IMG/VR virus record: IMGVR_UViG_3300044999_000110
Span: 1 to 39,267 of that record
Strand: one strand, 5' to 3'
Origin: a virus
Length of the DNA: 39,267 bases
The translations under genes were made by a program, and so were the position numbers. This document shows positions 1 through 7,449 of this stretch, piece after piece. The notes below the pieces were generated by a model. That model did not search any database and was not told the origin of the DNA. It saw only the letters and a program-made list of their open reading frames with translations. The stretch's first letter is position 1. Every line of letters starts with the position of its first letter.

Positions 1-1149
1 ACCGGTTCGGGTATATTGAAATTCGAAGTTCTCAAGTTCCTGGCGAATTGGACCAGGCGGAAACCTGATTGTCTTCTGCTGAATGGCGACGGCGAGACCC
101 TCCATCAGTTTTTGCTTCGATGGAGCACTGAAGGTGTAGCCCTCGAAGCGAGACCCAAGGGTTTTTTGCAGCAACTCCAATATGGGATCGCCAACACCGG
201 TGGAGTCGATTAGCGCCGGTGTCTTCCCCGTAACTAATTTGATCCGAGACATCGTCTCGTCCCAAGGCATTTGGAATCGCTCGACCTTGCAAACATTTCC
301 GTCCTGATCAAGCGCGATGCCTACCGTCCAGTCGACGTGCTTGGCGAGATCCCAACCCCATACGACCGGTTTGCCCGACGATATCGTCGAGACACAATTT
401 GCTATCGCCGATATTCCGAACGGGTTGCCGCCGTCGTCCGTCGGCTCGGCCAGATATAGTTCGCGGAAAACGTTCTCGGGCAGATCACGCCGCGCGTCCG
501 CTATTTCCTTGTCCGACAGAACGCCGGCGGCAACGGCATCCGCGGCCACGATCTTGAAGTAGGCCATGCCGGCGGTACCGGCCTCGGCCTTCCGGCTCAT
601 GGAATAGAACCAGTTCTTTCGTCCCTTTACGTTGCCGATGAAGCGGCACGGCCCGCGCGTCGCGGTCAAGGTTGACCTTACCGCGTGCCAGGCTTCCTCG
701 CGAAGGCGCGAGGCCTCATCGATCACCGCGGCTTGGACGTCTTCGCCGTAGAGGTTGTCCGGATCCTCGCCTGATCTGAACCAGATGATCTGGCCACTTG
801 GCAATGTCAGCGTGGGCGTCGGTGTCAGCAGGGATTTGAGGAACTCCGCCGGATAGGACTCCTTCATGCGGGTGTAAGCTATTTTGGCCTGCGAGGAGAC
901 CGGAGCAATCCACCAATAATTGCCCTTCGGCCCGAACAGCGCCTGCTCGAACAGCCACGCGATACTTCCGACGGTCTTTCCTGTTTTGGTCCCGGCCTCG
1001 ATCAGGCTGAAGCGCGCAATCTCGCCGTTGACGTCACGCGGATAGAAAATCGCGTGTTCTTGTTTCGGATAAAGCCAGGGCCGGGTATATTCGATCCGGC
1101 TAATCTTTCCCTGAGACAAGCTTTGGCTGGAAGGTGAGGACTGGGACAT
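1..1149 (-). CDS. Phage terminase large subunit (C-terminus outside window)
   Basis: ATP-driven motor and nuclease that packages phage DNA into proheads. The visible 383 codons run leftward off the window. Seen: Walker A GTKTGKT at about residues 53-59, a Walker B-like VIDEA near residue 140, then a start of the RNase H-like nuclease fold with WGWDLA, whose Asp is the expected first metal ligand. The ATG at 1149 overlaps the small-subunit gene by about 50 bp; a TTG at 1119 is an alternative start. Placement directly after a small HTH gene is the classic terS-terL order. Family assignment is strong; the missing C-terminal part prevents checking the rest of the nuclease site. Confidence 0.93.
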   Translation of the reverse strand, partial: MSQSSPSSQSLSQGKISRIEYTRPWLYPKQEHAIFYPRDVNGEIARFSLIEAGTKTGKTVGSIAWLFEQALFGPKGNYWWIAPVSSQAKIAYTRMKESYPAEFLKSLLTPTPTLTLPSGQIIWFRSGEDPDNLYGEDVQAAVIDEASRLREEAWHAVRSTLTATRGPCRFIGNVKGRKNWFYSMSRKAEAGTAGMAYFKIVAADAVAAGVLSDKEIADARRDLPENVFRELYLAEPTDDGGNPFGISAIANCVSTISSGKPVVWGWDLAKHVDWTVGIALDQDGNVCKVERFQMPWDETMSRIKLVTGKTPALIDSTGVGDPILELLQKTLGSRFEGYTFSAPSKQKLMEGLAVAIQQKTIRFPPGPIRQELENFEFQYTRTG

Positions 1150-1582
1150 TTCTGTACGACCGATCCTCGTCATCGGTTTTTGGCGCCGGCAAGGTCATCG
1201 TGATTTCGATCTTGTGGGTAACAGTGAGGTCGCTGCCGTCCTTGCCCGTCATCTCGACAAGCGATTTCTCAGTCTCGCCGAGCTCATGTTTCGACAGATG
1301 GATCGTCATCTGAACGCCGGCGCTGCCCGGTGTCTGGGCATGACGCCATTGCAAACGCCGCAGCGCGATCCGGCCCTCGTTCTTGCCGTTCTCCCAGGCC
1401 TCCTTCAGCTCAGGGTCTTCCTTCAGTCTTCGCAGCAGAGTGCGTTTCACCGTCCTGAAAAAGGTCGCCGCTTCTTCAACAGAGCAGCGCAGAGCCGACA
1501 GCTTTCGCAGGTTATCGGCATCGATCTTTACTGGCGGCCGCCCGATCCGCTTCGGTTCTTTCGCTTGTTTCTTTCCCGCCAT
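1100..1582 (-). CDS. Probable terminase small subunit
   Basis: Small DNA-recognition partner of the terminase. The 160-residue protein has a basic N-terminus, then a predicted helix-turn-helix at about residues 20-55 (IDADNLRKLSALRCSVEEAATFF) followed by a charged helix, which suits a packaging-site binding protein. It lies immediately upstream of, and overlaps, the large subunit on the same strand. The call rests on the HTH and on position rather than on a sharp family motif. The C-terminal third is a flexible-looking acidic/basic tail. Confidence 0.7.
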   Translation of the reverse strand: MAGKKQAKEPKRIGRPPVKIDADNLRKLSALRCSVEEAATFFRTVKRTLLRRLKEDPELKEAWENGKNEGRIALRRLQWRHAQTPGSAGVQMTIHLSKHELGETEKSLVEMTGKDGSDLTVTHKIEITMTLPAPKTDDEDRSYRNVPVLTFQPKLVSGKD

Positions 1583-1686
1583 AGCAGAAGATCGCTGTCC
1601 CCAAAGGTTTCAAAAAGAGTGGTGAAAACAGGCTATTGAGCGCACAATCCGAGAATCGACTTCAACTCAGGAAAGTGCTCGCCACC

Positions 1687-2490
1687 ATGATCGAACTCAA
1701 TCCCGACGGTGTCTCCGTCAAGGGCTGCAACTACATCTACCCGCCACGCGGACAAGCCGGCGAATACTCAGCGCTGGCTGCAAATCCGTATCGCGGCTGC
1801 GGTCATAAATGCGCGTATTGCTATGTGCCGCGGGTCACCAAACAGGACCGCGCTGAATTCAACGCCGGCGCTGTCGATCGTGCCGACTATCTCGGCCATC
1901 TCCGCAAGGATGCCGCCAAATACCGCGCCGCGGGTCTCGACGGCCAGGTGATGATCAGCTTCACGTCCGATCCGTATCATCCCGGCGACAGCTCACTGAC
2001 GCGGCAATCCTTCGAGGTCCTGATCGAGCACGGTCTCGGCATCTGCGCGCTGACAAAAGGAGGGACGCGCGGTCTCCGCGATATTGATCTTTTTCGAACC
2101 GACCGCGACGCCTTCGCCTCGACACTCACCAGCCTTGATGATCGCTTCTCGCTAAAATGGGAAAGCGGTGCCGCGCTGCCGGCGGACCGAATAGCTGCGC
2201 TCAAGGCCTTTCACGGAAAGGGCATCTTCACGTGGGTCAGCCTTGAGCCGACGATCGACGTGGAGGCGTCGCTGGCGATCGTCGATGCAACGTATGAATT
2301 CGTGGATCTGTTCAAGGTCGGGAGAGTCAACTATCTGCCGATCACCAAGACTACCGACTGGAAGGAATACACACTCCGAATGATCGACAAACTGCAGGCG
2401 CTCGGCAAAGCGCACTACATCAAGAAGGATTTGCAGCCGTTCCTGCCGGCGGGGTATCATAACCCGCTGCGCGTGCCGCAGCACCACTGA
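1687..2490 (+). CDS. Radical SAM protein, SPL/Rv2578c-like
   Basis: Predicted 4Fe-4S radical S-adenosylmethionine enzyme of 267 residues. The cluster motif is CGHKCAYCY (Cx3Cx2C) about 25 residues in, preceded by NPYRGCGH, the pattern of the spore-photoproduct-lyase/Rv2578c branch. Substrate unknown. ATG 1687 is preceded by AGGAAAG about 11 bases upstream; an in-frame TTG at 1636 would add 17 residues. It is transcribed away from the terminase genes and is followed after 9 bases by an integrase-arm/HTH fusion. The position next to terminase and the opposite strand suggest an accessory insertion. It is not QueE: the CX14CX2C-type motif of that enzyme is absent. Confidence 0.85.
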   Translation: MIELNPDGVSVKGCNYIYPPRGQAGEYSALAANPYRGCGHKCAYCYVPRVTKQDRAEFNAGAVDRADYLGHLRKDAAKYRAAGLDGQVMISFTSDPYHPGDSSLTRQSFEVLIEHGLGICALTKGGTRGLRDIDLFRTDRDAFASTLTSLDDRFSLKWESGAALPADRIAALKAFHGKGIFTWVSLEPTIDVEASLAIVDATYEFVDLFKVGRVNYLPITKTTDWKEYTLRMIDKLQALGKAHYIKKDLQPFLPAGYHNPLRVPQHH

Positions 2491-2499
2491 AGGTCAGTC

Positions 2500-3030
2500 A
2501 TGCCAAAATCAGATATACCACTCACAGACGAGCTTGTTCGCAATCTGCCTGCAGCCGACCCCGGCGAGCGCTACGAATATTGGGACAGTGAAGTTAAGGG
2601 CTACGCTGTTCGCGTAAATGACACGGGCACCAAGTCTCTGGTTTTCGTTTACCGAAGACCAATTCATGGCGTTACTTCGTTAGTCAGGCGAACGCTCGGC
2701 TCCTTCCCGTCAATGCTCATCGTGGAGGGCCGAGAGCTAGCCCGCAATCTTTATGTAAAGTACCGCCAAGCACTTTTGGAAGGTCGAGAGCGCCGCGTTG
2801 ATATGCCAAAACCGGAGAAAATCGATCTTGTTGAAGATGACGGGCGCCGAATAAAACAGCCTGATGTAGCAAAATTGCTTGGCGTGACAGTCCGGACTAT
2901 TCATCGATATAGGCATGATCCCGGCATGCATTTTCCAGAGCCCGTGGAAATAAACGGTCGACAATATTTTCGGCGAGCCGAAATCCTGAACTGGCAAATC
3001 ATGTATAGCTCGGCTAACCCTTCCCCTTGA
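2500..3030 (+). CDS. Integrase-arm (DUF4102-like) domain fused to HTH, no recombinase domain
   Basis: Residues 1-105 look like the N-terminal arm-binding domain of P4-type integrases: YWDSEVKGYAVRVNDTGTKS, then FVYRR, RRTLGSFP and an EGRELAR helix. Instead of a core-binding and catalytic domain, residues 115-170 form an AlpA/MerR-like winged HTH (QPDVAKLLGVTVRTIHRYR ... FPEPVEINGRQYF). A protein of 176 residues of this build could be a DNA-binding accessory or an excision/directionality factor. The start ATG follows GAAGGTCAG. Base composition looks more AT-rich than its neighbours, which hints at transfer. It converges with the next gene, overlapping it by 17 bp. Confidence 0.72.
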   Translation: MPKSDIPLTDELVRNLPAADPGERYEYWDSEVKGYAVRVNDTGTKSLVFVYRRPIHGVTSLVRRTLGSFPSMLIVEGRELARNLYVKYRQALLEGRERRVDMPKPEKIDLVEDDGRRIKQPDVAKLLGVTVRTIHRYRHDPGMHFPEPVEINGRQYFRRAEILNWQIMYSSANPSP

Positions 3031-3622
3031 GCACGAGGCCGATATATTTCATCGCTGCGCCAGTGCGCCCTTCGGCCTGCCAGCGTTTCTCGACAGTACA
3101 CGACATGCGCCGCGCCAACCCCGCGATCGCCTTGTCGATCACTGCATCCTGTTTCTTTGACAGCCCGACGATGCCGGTGCGCAATCCGGTAAGGATCGCA
3201 ATCGCTTCCGGCACGATGTTGGATTTATATGCAAAGCCGGCGCCTTCCGTCAGCACCAGGCCGAGCTGCTCGCCAGCCGCGACACGGCGCCGATCGGCGA
3301 GTATGATCGCCTGCACCCAAGGCGATCCGTAGCTGTCCAGATCGAAGACGTTGAACTTCGAAAGATCAATCGCGCGCATGACGCGCCTGTTGTCAGCGCA
3401 GAAAAGCAGCCGGCCATCACGTTGCGGCTTCTGATCGCAACCGGTGTAGACGGCGGCATCTTTCCAAACAGCGCTATACATCTCGCCGGCGCCGGCGAAG
3501 GCATCGAATACCCGGGCATCTGCCCCGATCGCGGCAAGCACGTTGCGCCTGATCGCGACCTTGGCGCGGTAGGCCTGCGGATTGTTGTCGGTTTTGCCGG
3601 GCCCCTTCTTGTCGAGCGACAT
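3014..3622 (-). CDS. Trm1-like SAM-dependent methyltransferase
   Basis: Predicted class I methyltransferase of 202 residues. The N-terminal half has a motif I-like segment VFDAFAGAGEMYSAVW, and motif IV reads DLDSYGSPW, close to the D-P-Y-G-S-P signature of tRNA (guanine26-N2) dimethyltransferases. It is shorter than Trm1, so only a catalytic core is present; RNA or DNA could be the substrate. Its start abuts the stop of the upstream membrane-protein gene (TGA then ATG), so it is translated as part of the leftward 4.2-3.0 kb operon, and its end overlaps the convergent HTH fusion gene. Confidence 0.6.
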   Translation of the reverse strand: MSLDKKGPGKTDNNPQAYRAKVAIRRNVLAAIGADARVFDAFAGAGEMYSAVWKDAAVYTGCDQKPQRDGRLLFCADNRRVMRAIDLSKFNVFDLDSYGSPWVQAIILADRRRVAAGEQLGLVLTEGAGFAYKSNIVPEAIAILTGLRTGIVGLSKKQDAVIDKAIAGLARRMSCTVEKRWQAEGRTGAAMKYIGLVLKGKG

Positions 3623-4000
3623 TCAGAACTGCCAGTGGTAATCGCATCTTGGGACGTGGTGCGCGCGGTGGTGATGATGTTTGGCGAGATGGTAGCGTCG
3701 CGCGCGGTGGGTCGGCTCAGGCTCGGTTGGAGCGGCGGCCGGTCGCGGCACTGGTAGCGGCGTGGCCTCCACAACCGGCGCAGGATCGGGTGTCGGCGCA
3801 ACGACAACTTCAGGCGCAGGCGTCTCGACGACCGGCGGCGCCGGCAGAGGTTTCACATTCTCGACGGGCGCCGCGGCAGGGCTGCGTGCCTGGTGCCCTT
3901 CCGGCAGCAACGCAAATCCGACCGCGCCGAGCAGACACAGTGCCAGGATCACCGCTGCCAATGTCCAGCTGCTCGTCGGTTTCCCATGTTCTTTTTTCAC
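3623..4000 (-). CDS. Membrane-anchored proline-rich protein with His-rich tail
   Basis: Unknown function, 125 residues. A single N-terminal transmembrane segment (about residues 12-31) is followed by a long proline/alanine/valine-rich stretch and a C-terminal histidine/arginine-rich tail (LAKHHHHRAHH). The build, a short cytosolic N-terminus, one membrane span and an extended periplasmic linker, is TonB- or spanin-like, but no family motif confirms either. GTG start at 4000 overlaps the stop of the cold-shock gene by the GTGA arrangement, so the two are probably co-translated. Confidence 0.65.
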   Translation of the reverse strand: MKKEHGKPTSSWTLAAVILALCLLGAVGFALLPEGHQARSPAAAPVENVKPLPAPPVVETPAPEVVVAPTPDPAPVVEATPLPVPRPAAAPTEPEPTHRARRYHLAKHHHHRAHHVPRCDYHWQF

Positions 4001-4224
4001 GCCAGTAGCTCGACGTTGGCCGCTTTCTTGCCGTTTCCCTTCTTCGAATGTGAATCGACGAGCTCATAACTGACGACCTGATCCGGCAGTAGCATGTTGA
4101 GCGACCGCGTCAGATCAGTGCGGTGGACGAACACTTCGGCGCCGCCGTCGTCCGGCGTCAGGAAGCCAAAACCCTTTTCGTCGCTGAAAAACTTTACTTT
4201 GCCAGTTACTCGCACCGCCGACAT
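3997..4224 (-). CDS. Cold-shock domain protein
   Basis: Single-stranded nucleic acid binding protein of 75 residues, the usual length of a CspA-family OB-fold. RNP1-like KGFGFL and RNP2-like VFVHRTD are present in order, with GKVKFF at the N-terminus. Likely an RNA chaperone acting in the cytoplasm. It opens a leftward unit with the downstream membrane protein and methyltransferase. A hairpin about 30 bp upstream may end the preceding operon, so it could have its own promoter. Cold-shock genes are common phage cargo. Confidence 0.93.
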   Translation of the reverse strand: MSAVRVTGKVKFFSDEKGFGFLTPDDGGAEVFVHRTDLTRSLNMLLPDQVVSYELVDSHSKKGNGKKAANVELLA

Positions 4225-4253
4225 TGCTCGCCTTGCCCCATGCTGAAATGAAA

Positions 4254-4282
4254 GCGGCCGCTTCGTGTGAGGAAGCGACCGC
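4254..4282 (-). terminator. Possible leftward terminator upstream of cold-shock gene
   Basis: Imperfect inverted repeat with 11-base arms (4254-4264 and 4272-4282, one mismatch) around a 7-base loop. Reading leftward it is followed by a T-rich TTTCATTT. It would separate the ParB-like operon from the cold-shock gene. The 140 bp between it and the upstream stop codon hold no convincing gene. Confidence 0.4.
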
Positions 4283-4421
4283 AGTGATTGCGCAGCTTTT
4301 TCCGGTTGCCCGGTAATTCCGGCCCCTTACGCCGGGCGCGGTAGGGCGCGCCGCTGCGCGCACTTGGATTCGGTGACCGGCATTCCACCGGCCGGCGGCT
4401 CTATTGCGTTGCGAGCAGCCT

Positions 4422-5033
4422 TCAACCGATATTGATCGTACCCTGCTCAACGGTGACGCCTGCATAAGGCTTCATCGCCTCCTGCAGGGCTCTCAGCGCG
4501 TGCGCCTGGCTTGCAAGTGGTCCGCGAATTGAAATCCAGAATTCATCTTCAACGGGCCCGGTCTCGATCTCCTTGACCTCGAGCTCATCGGGCTCATCGA
4601 GGATCCGGCCTAATTCATTCGGCGAGAAGCCTAGGATCAGCGGGTTTTCGCCGTCGGCCTGAATTTCGAGCAAGACGCCACGCAAAATGTCGTCGTCCCA
4701 GCGGGAATTCTCCGGCAACCTGTTGAGGGCGATCGCGAGCGCTTTGTAGGCAGTCTCGCTCAAGCCGTCGACGACGCGGCAGGCCACATCCGGCCGGCCC
4801 ATACGCTTCAGCGCTTCGACCGTGGCGTGGCCGCCGATGATTTGCCCCGACGGACGGATCGATATTGGATTGACGAAGCCGAAGCGCTCGATCGAGGCCA
4901 CGATCTGCGAAATCTGCGCTTCCGAATGTCGCCGGGCATTGCTCGGATCTGAGGTAAGATCGGCGACCTTGCGGACCTCGTCGGTGATGACGGGCTCGCC
5001 GGCCGGTGGTGACATCGTCGCTTGCCGCGCCAT
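4422..5033 (-). CDS. ParB/Srx-like nuclease-domain protein
   Basis: 203 residues. Residues about 15-110 match the ParB N-terminal fold: ADLTSDPSNARRHSEAQISQIVASIERFGFVNPI, then the GGHATVEAL segment in the place of the GERR box, a CTP- or nucleotide-handling site in the family. No HTH centromere-binding domain follows; the C-terminus is acidic. Such single-domain proteins sit near terminases in many phages and their role is unsettled (nuclease, CTPase switch or partner of a methylase). Start chosen at 5033 because it overlaps the upstream stop by one base (TGATG); a longer reading would run antisense-like through the neighbouring gene. Confidence 0.75.
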   Translation of the reverse strand: MARQATMSPPAGEPVITDEVRKVADLTSDPSNARRHSEAQISQIVASIERFGFVNPISIRPSGQIIGGHATVEALKRMGRPDVACRVVDGLSETAYKALAIALNRLPENSRWDDDILRGVLLEIQADGENPLILGFSPNELGRILDEPDELEVKEIETGPVEDEFWISIRGPLASQAHALRALQEAMKPYAGVTVEQGTINIG

Positions 5034-5479
5034 CAGGTCATGCTTCCCGACATGAAGCACCGGATGTCGACCCCGATGTAGCCGCGGATCGGCCACACCA
5101 TCGTCTTGCCGGCGCGGTTCGGTTCCGTGATCACGGCCTCGTCGGGAACATCGAACCAGCCCAGCTTGCCGCTGTTGTCCGGGATGCGGACGCGGTAGTG
5201 GCCGTCCCTCGATTCCCAGTCGACGTCCGATAGCGCGGTGCCGTCGGCATCGCTGCAGCAAAGCCCCTTGCCGCTGGCGAGATGATCGAACCAAGGTTTC
5301 AGCGGTGAAGCGGCGTAGCGGCCGTCGTCATGGGCGAGCGCGATGCCGATGCCGGCGATCAGTAGGACCGCGACCACGAGCGCGATGATCGGCCAGTTGG
5401 ATTCGCGGTGGCCGTCTCCGGACTCGTTCCAGAAGCGCTCGAAGTCTTCGCGCTCTCGGATACCGAAGTTGCGAGGCAT
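5033..5479 (-). CDS. Single-pass membrane protein, unknown
   Basis: 148 residues. A charged cytosolic N-terminus is followed by one strong transmembrane segment (IIALVVAVLLIAGIGIALA, about residues 31-49) and a periplasmic domain with GLCCSDADG and a late RCFMSGSMT. The cysteines could form disulfides or bind a ligand. The sequence style is like uncharacterised Rhizobiales proteins. Both ends are translationally coupled: ATG 5479 overlaps the upstream stop and its own stop overlaps the ParB-like start. Confidence 0.75.
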   Translation of the reverse strand: MPRNFGIREREDFERFWNESGDGHRESNWPIIALVVAVLLIAGIGIALAHDDGRYAASPLKPWFDHLASGKGLCCSDADGTALSDVDWESRDGHYRVRIPDNSGKLGWFDVPDEAVITEPNRAGKTMVWPIRGYIGVDIRCFMSGSMT

Positions 5480-5748
5480 CAGGCGGCCTCGCACGCAAAG
5501 CGACCTGTACCAGGAACGCGTCGTTGCTCGCGCCGCGCCCTGTCACGACTGCGCGCCTGCCGATAACATCCGCAGCTTTTGGTGTTACCGCTCACCAGTG
5601 ATTTCGCGGGTACTATCATCTCGTTACCGCACAAGCAGCCGGCCAGATATACTTTCTGCCCGCGCCCGTACTGTCGAGAGGTCAGCCGCAATACGGTCAG
5701 CCTGCCGAACGATCGTCCCGTCAGATCATTTCTAGGCGCACGTGGCAT
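5479..5748 (-). CDS. Small zinc-ribbon-like phage protein
   Basis: 89 residues with the module LTGRSFGRLTVL ... CLCGNEMIV ... SGNTKSCGC, a four-cysteine knuckle seen at the N-terminus of many phage HNH/AP2-type proteins. Here the module stands alone, without a nuclease domain. A longer homologous protein with the same module lies at 10243-10761. ATG 5748 follows an AGAGGCAG ribosome site about 11 bases upstream, placed at the end of the preceding small gene; a GTG at 5811 is a less likely start. Confidence 0.6.
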   Translation of the reverse strand: MPRAPRNDLTGRSFGRLTVLRLTSRQYGRGQKVYLAGCLCGNEMIVPAKSLVSGNTKSCGCYRQARSRDRARREQRRVPGTGRFACEAA

Positions 5749-5753
5749 CTCGG

Positions 5754-5894
5754 CTACTGCCTCTTCGGCACGGCAAAGTGGCCGACCAGCATGTTCGCCA
5801 TGAGCGCACACACGGTCACGATCGGTAGCAGCAACTCAGCCTCGGCGCTCGGCTTCTCGACGCGGCTGCGGAATGGGATAATCTGGGCGGTCAT
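5754..5894 (-). CDS. Small hypothetical protein, 46 aa
   Basis: Short frame beginning MTAQIIPFRSRVEK and ending in a mildly hydrophobic helix (LLLPIVTVCALMANMLVGHFAV) that could insert in the membrane. It ends 5 bases before the next ATG, in keeping with the tight spacing of the operon. The ribosome site is weak. No family recognised. Confidence 0.45.
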   Translation of the reverse strand: MTAQIIPFRSRVEKPSAEAELLLPIVTVCALMANMLVGHFAVPKRQ

Positions 5895-6041
5895 GGTGAT
5901 CTCGCGCGCGCGCCTGCACGAGGCGGTGTCGAAACGAACGCGGGCCGAAAACCCGCAAATCGTCGGTTAAGACTTTGAAGATGCTCGGCAAGGATAGGAT
6001 TTTGATATTTCAACCGCGATCTGCAAACCGGTAGATTGCTG

Positions 6042-6260
6042 TCAGCTGCAAGCGCCATCAGGCGCGCGAGCATAGCCCTCACCAAAGCTATCAGTTCCGT
6101 CGGTGGTCTTGTCTGGTCTGGCTGAGTCTTCGTGGGGAGCGCGGGCTATGGCCCGCTCCCTTGTCGGCCTCGTTTTCGGGCCGCTGACATGGATGTAGCC
6201 GTGTCTGCGCCCGCGTTCTCGCTTTGAAACTTTCGGAATGTCAAGCGACATTTGGGACAT
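6042..6260 (-). CDS. Doubtful basic 72-aa protein
   Basis: The frame begins MSQMSLDIPKVSKRERGRR and is basic and disordered, with no recognised motif. Its ATG lies inside the GGGACAT repeat cluster and the first 14 bases are nearly identical to the start of the gene at 9543-10142. That resemblance may come from a shared DNA site, not shared protein. A strong hairpin sits inside the frame. Confidence 0.25.
   Translation of the reverse strand: MSQMSLDIPKVSKRERGRRHGYIHVSGPKTRPTRERAIARAPHEDSARPDKTTDGTDSFGEGYARAPDGACS
6135..6160. terminator. Strong hairpin, possible terminator
   Basis: Arms GGGAGCGCGGGC and GCCCGCTCCC pair with a single bulged base around a 4-base TATG loop. There is no clear T-run directly after it on either strand, so termination would be weak or factor-assisted. 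Confidence 0.35.
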
Positions 6261-6356
6261 TTGACGATGTCCCCGCGATACTTATCCTAGAGAAATCGAA
6301 ACAACAATTATTTTCGGACCCCATCGGGGACATAGGCAAAGGGACATGAATGTCCC
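6245..6356. repeat. GGGACAT repeat cluster 1
   Basis: Direct copies GCGACATTT and GGGACATTT lie head to tail with a 9-base period (6245-6262). Two perfect inverted pairs of GGGACAT/ATGTCCC follow, at 6254-6273 (6-base spacer) and 6341-6356 (2-base spacer), plus a single copy at 6327. The string ATGTCCCCGCGAT occurs twice, at 6267 and 6350. Related clusters occur at 10127-10240 and 18088-18105, so these look like protein binding sites. Confidence 0.6.
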
Positions 6357-6372
6357 CGCGATTTAACGGAAA

Positions 6373-7017
6373 TTAACTTTCACTCCTCGGTTGATTCGGG
6401 CGAGCGTTCTGTGCAGCGAGCACGACAAGTGACCGCGTGAAGGCTGCCAGGTGCGCGGAGTATGGGACCGCTTTTTCACCCCTGGCCACCTGCCGTTGCC
6501 GATAGATTTTGTACGACGCATTGACCTGGGCGAGGCCGCCGTCACGCCGGGACTTCTCGACGCTGACGATAATTTCTTCGACCACGTTTGAAGCCACCGT
6601 CCGCAGCTCGGCTTCCGTCTGCCAGATGGCACCAAGCATGGCTGCGACATTCACGATCTTGTCGCGGACCTCACGCGGCGGCGAAACCAGCCAGCCGTTA
6701 CCTCGCGACCGGCCATCGGCTGCAAAATCATCCAGGGATTGTAGCAGCACCAGTTCGGCATGCTGCGGTTTTGAAAACCAGAGAACATCGAAAACGTCGA
6801 GGCATCCGTTCCGGTCGAGCCTGACTTGCGAAACTTCGCCGGCAGGTCCGCCGTGAACATACAGCGCCCGCGCACCGAGCGCCTCGATATATGCCCCGAC
6901 CAGCGCGCACCGCTTCCCCATGACCGGGTTTACCCCGGCGGCTTTAATCGGCGGTAAAAGGCCTGTTTCACGTGAAACATGAGCCACTTGGGCGACCCGG
7001 CCACCAAAATAGGTCAA
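6373..7017 (-). CDS. Unknown protein, parS site near its 5' end
   Basis: 214 residues if it starts at TTG 7017; the in-frame ATG at 6921 gives 182. Neither start has a strong ribosome site. No family recognised; the protein is mostly helical with a polar C-terminus (LVVLAAQNARPNQPRSES) and a segment SVEKSRRDGGLAQVNASYKIYRQRQ. If ATG 6921 is right, the perfect parS palindrome at 6964-6979 lies in the divergent intergenic region and not inside the frame. It is transcribed away from the rightward gene at 7140. Confidence 0.6.
   Translation of the reverse strand: MTYFGGRVAQVAHVSRETGLLPPIKAAGVNPVMGKRCALVGAYIEALGARALYVHGGPAGEVSQVRLDRNGCLDVFDVLWFSKPQHAELVLLQSLDDFAADGRSRGNGWLVSPPREVRDKIVNVAAMLGAIWQTEAELRTVASNVVEEIIVSVEKSRRDGGLAQVNASYKIYRQRQVARGEKAVPYSAHLAAFTRSLVVLAAQNARPNQPRSES
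6964..6979. promoter_or_regulatory. Perfect parS-like centromere site
   Basis: The 16 bases TGTTTCACGTGAAACA are a perfect palindrome and equal the consensus site bound by chromosomal ParB/Spo0J proteins in many bacteria, including alphaproteobacteria. Identity is seen directly. Function is inferred: it could capture the host ParB or be read by one of the two ParB-domain proteins encoded here. Confidence 0.75.
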
Positions 7018-7139
7018 AATTTACCGCTAGATTGCTGATTTTGTTGATAAAAATGGCTTGCGGCCTATCCCGAAAGGTGGTTTTATAATGGCATTCCAAC
7101 GGGGCACCGCCCCACCACCGCACAAGGGAGATCGTGCAA

Positions 7140-7379
7140 ATGTCCCCCACCAAAATTCCCTTTATCTTCTTCTCCCGCATCGACCACAGGAATACGAACT
7201 GGCGCGGCTGTGAATGCCAGCGCTGCACCCCGACGCCCGACGTGCTCTATATTGCGATGGGCGGCGATGGTCTGGACTCCGAAGGCTACCCGCTCGGTTC
7301 GCCGCGCGAATGGTCTGACGACGAATTGAGAGAGCTTCGCCGTCACGAGCGCGCTTGCGACGATCACGGGAACTTTTGA
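7140..7379 (+). CDS. Small hypothetical protein, 79 aa
   Basis: Unknown. The N-terminus MSPTKIPFIFFSRIDHRN precedes CECQRC, a possible metal-binding pair, and an acidic/arginine C-terminal helix (WSDDELRELRRHERA). ATG 7140 sits 10 bases after AAGGGAG; a GTG at 7134 is too close to that site. A TATAAT at 7084-7089 may be the -10 of its promoter. It is followed by a good intrinsic terminator, so it is probably monocistronic. Confidence 0.65.
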   Translation: MSPTKIPFIFFSRIDHRNTNWRGCECQRCTPTPDVLYIAMGGDGLDSEGYPLGSPREWSDDELRELRRHERACDDHGNF

Positions 7380-7411
7380 TCCGATCGCTGTCTGATCCGC
7401 CATCAACCCAA

Positions 7412-7432
7412 GGGCCACCGGCCCGCCTTTTT
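7412..7432 (+). terminator. Intrinsic terminator
   Basis: GGGCC-ACC-GGCCC stem-loop (7412-7424) followed by a run of five T (7428-7432), directly downstream of the 7140-7379 gene. Confidence 0.65.
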
Positions 7433-7449
7433 ATCGAAGGATCATATCG

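Larger units (their letters stand above)
5895..6372. other. Gap between leftward genes: repeats and a hairpin
   Basis: No confident gene. The stretch holds a cluster of GGGACAT repeats (6245-6356), a strong hairpin at 6135-6160, and a 72-codon leftward frame (6042-6260) described separately. It probably carries the promoter for the 5.9-4.4 kb leftward genes. Confidence 0.5.

Noticed and set aside
1636-1686. TTG start for the radical SAM gene
   Set aside because: ATG 1687 has a ribosome site and the upstream residues show no conserved pattern; kept as an alternative.
1687-2490. QueE assignment for the radical SAM gene
   Set aside because: The cluster motif is the ordinary Cx3Cx2C in an SPL-like context and the protein has no QueE signature.
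4283-4421. Small gene between the cold-shock and ParB-like genes
   Set aside because: Open frames here have poor protein character and no start with a ribosome site.
5034-5294. N-terminal extension of the ParB-like gene
   Set aside because: It overlaps the membrane-protein gene in another frame; the ATG at 5033 overlaps that gene's stop.
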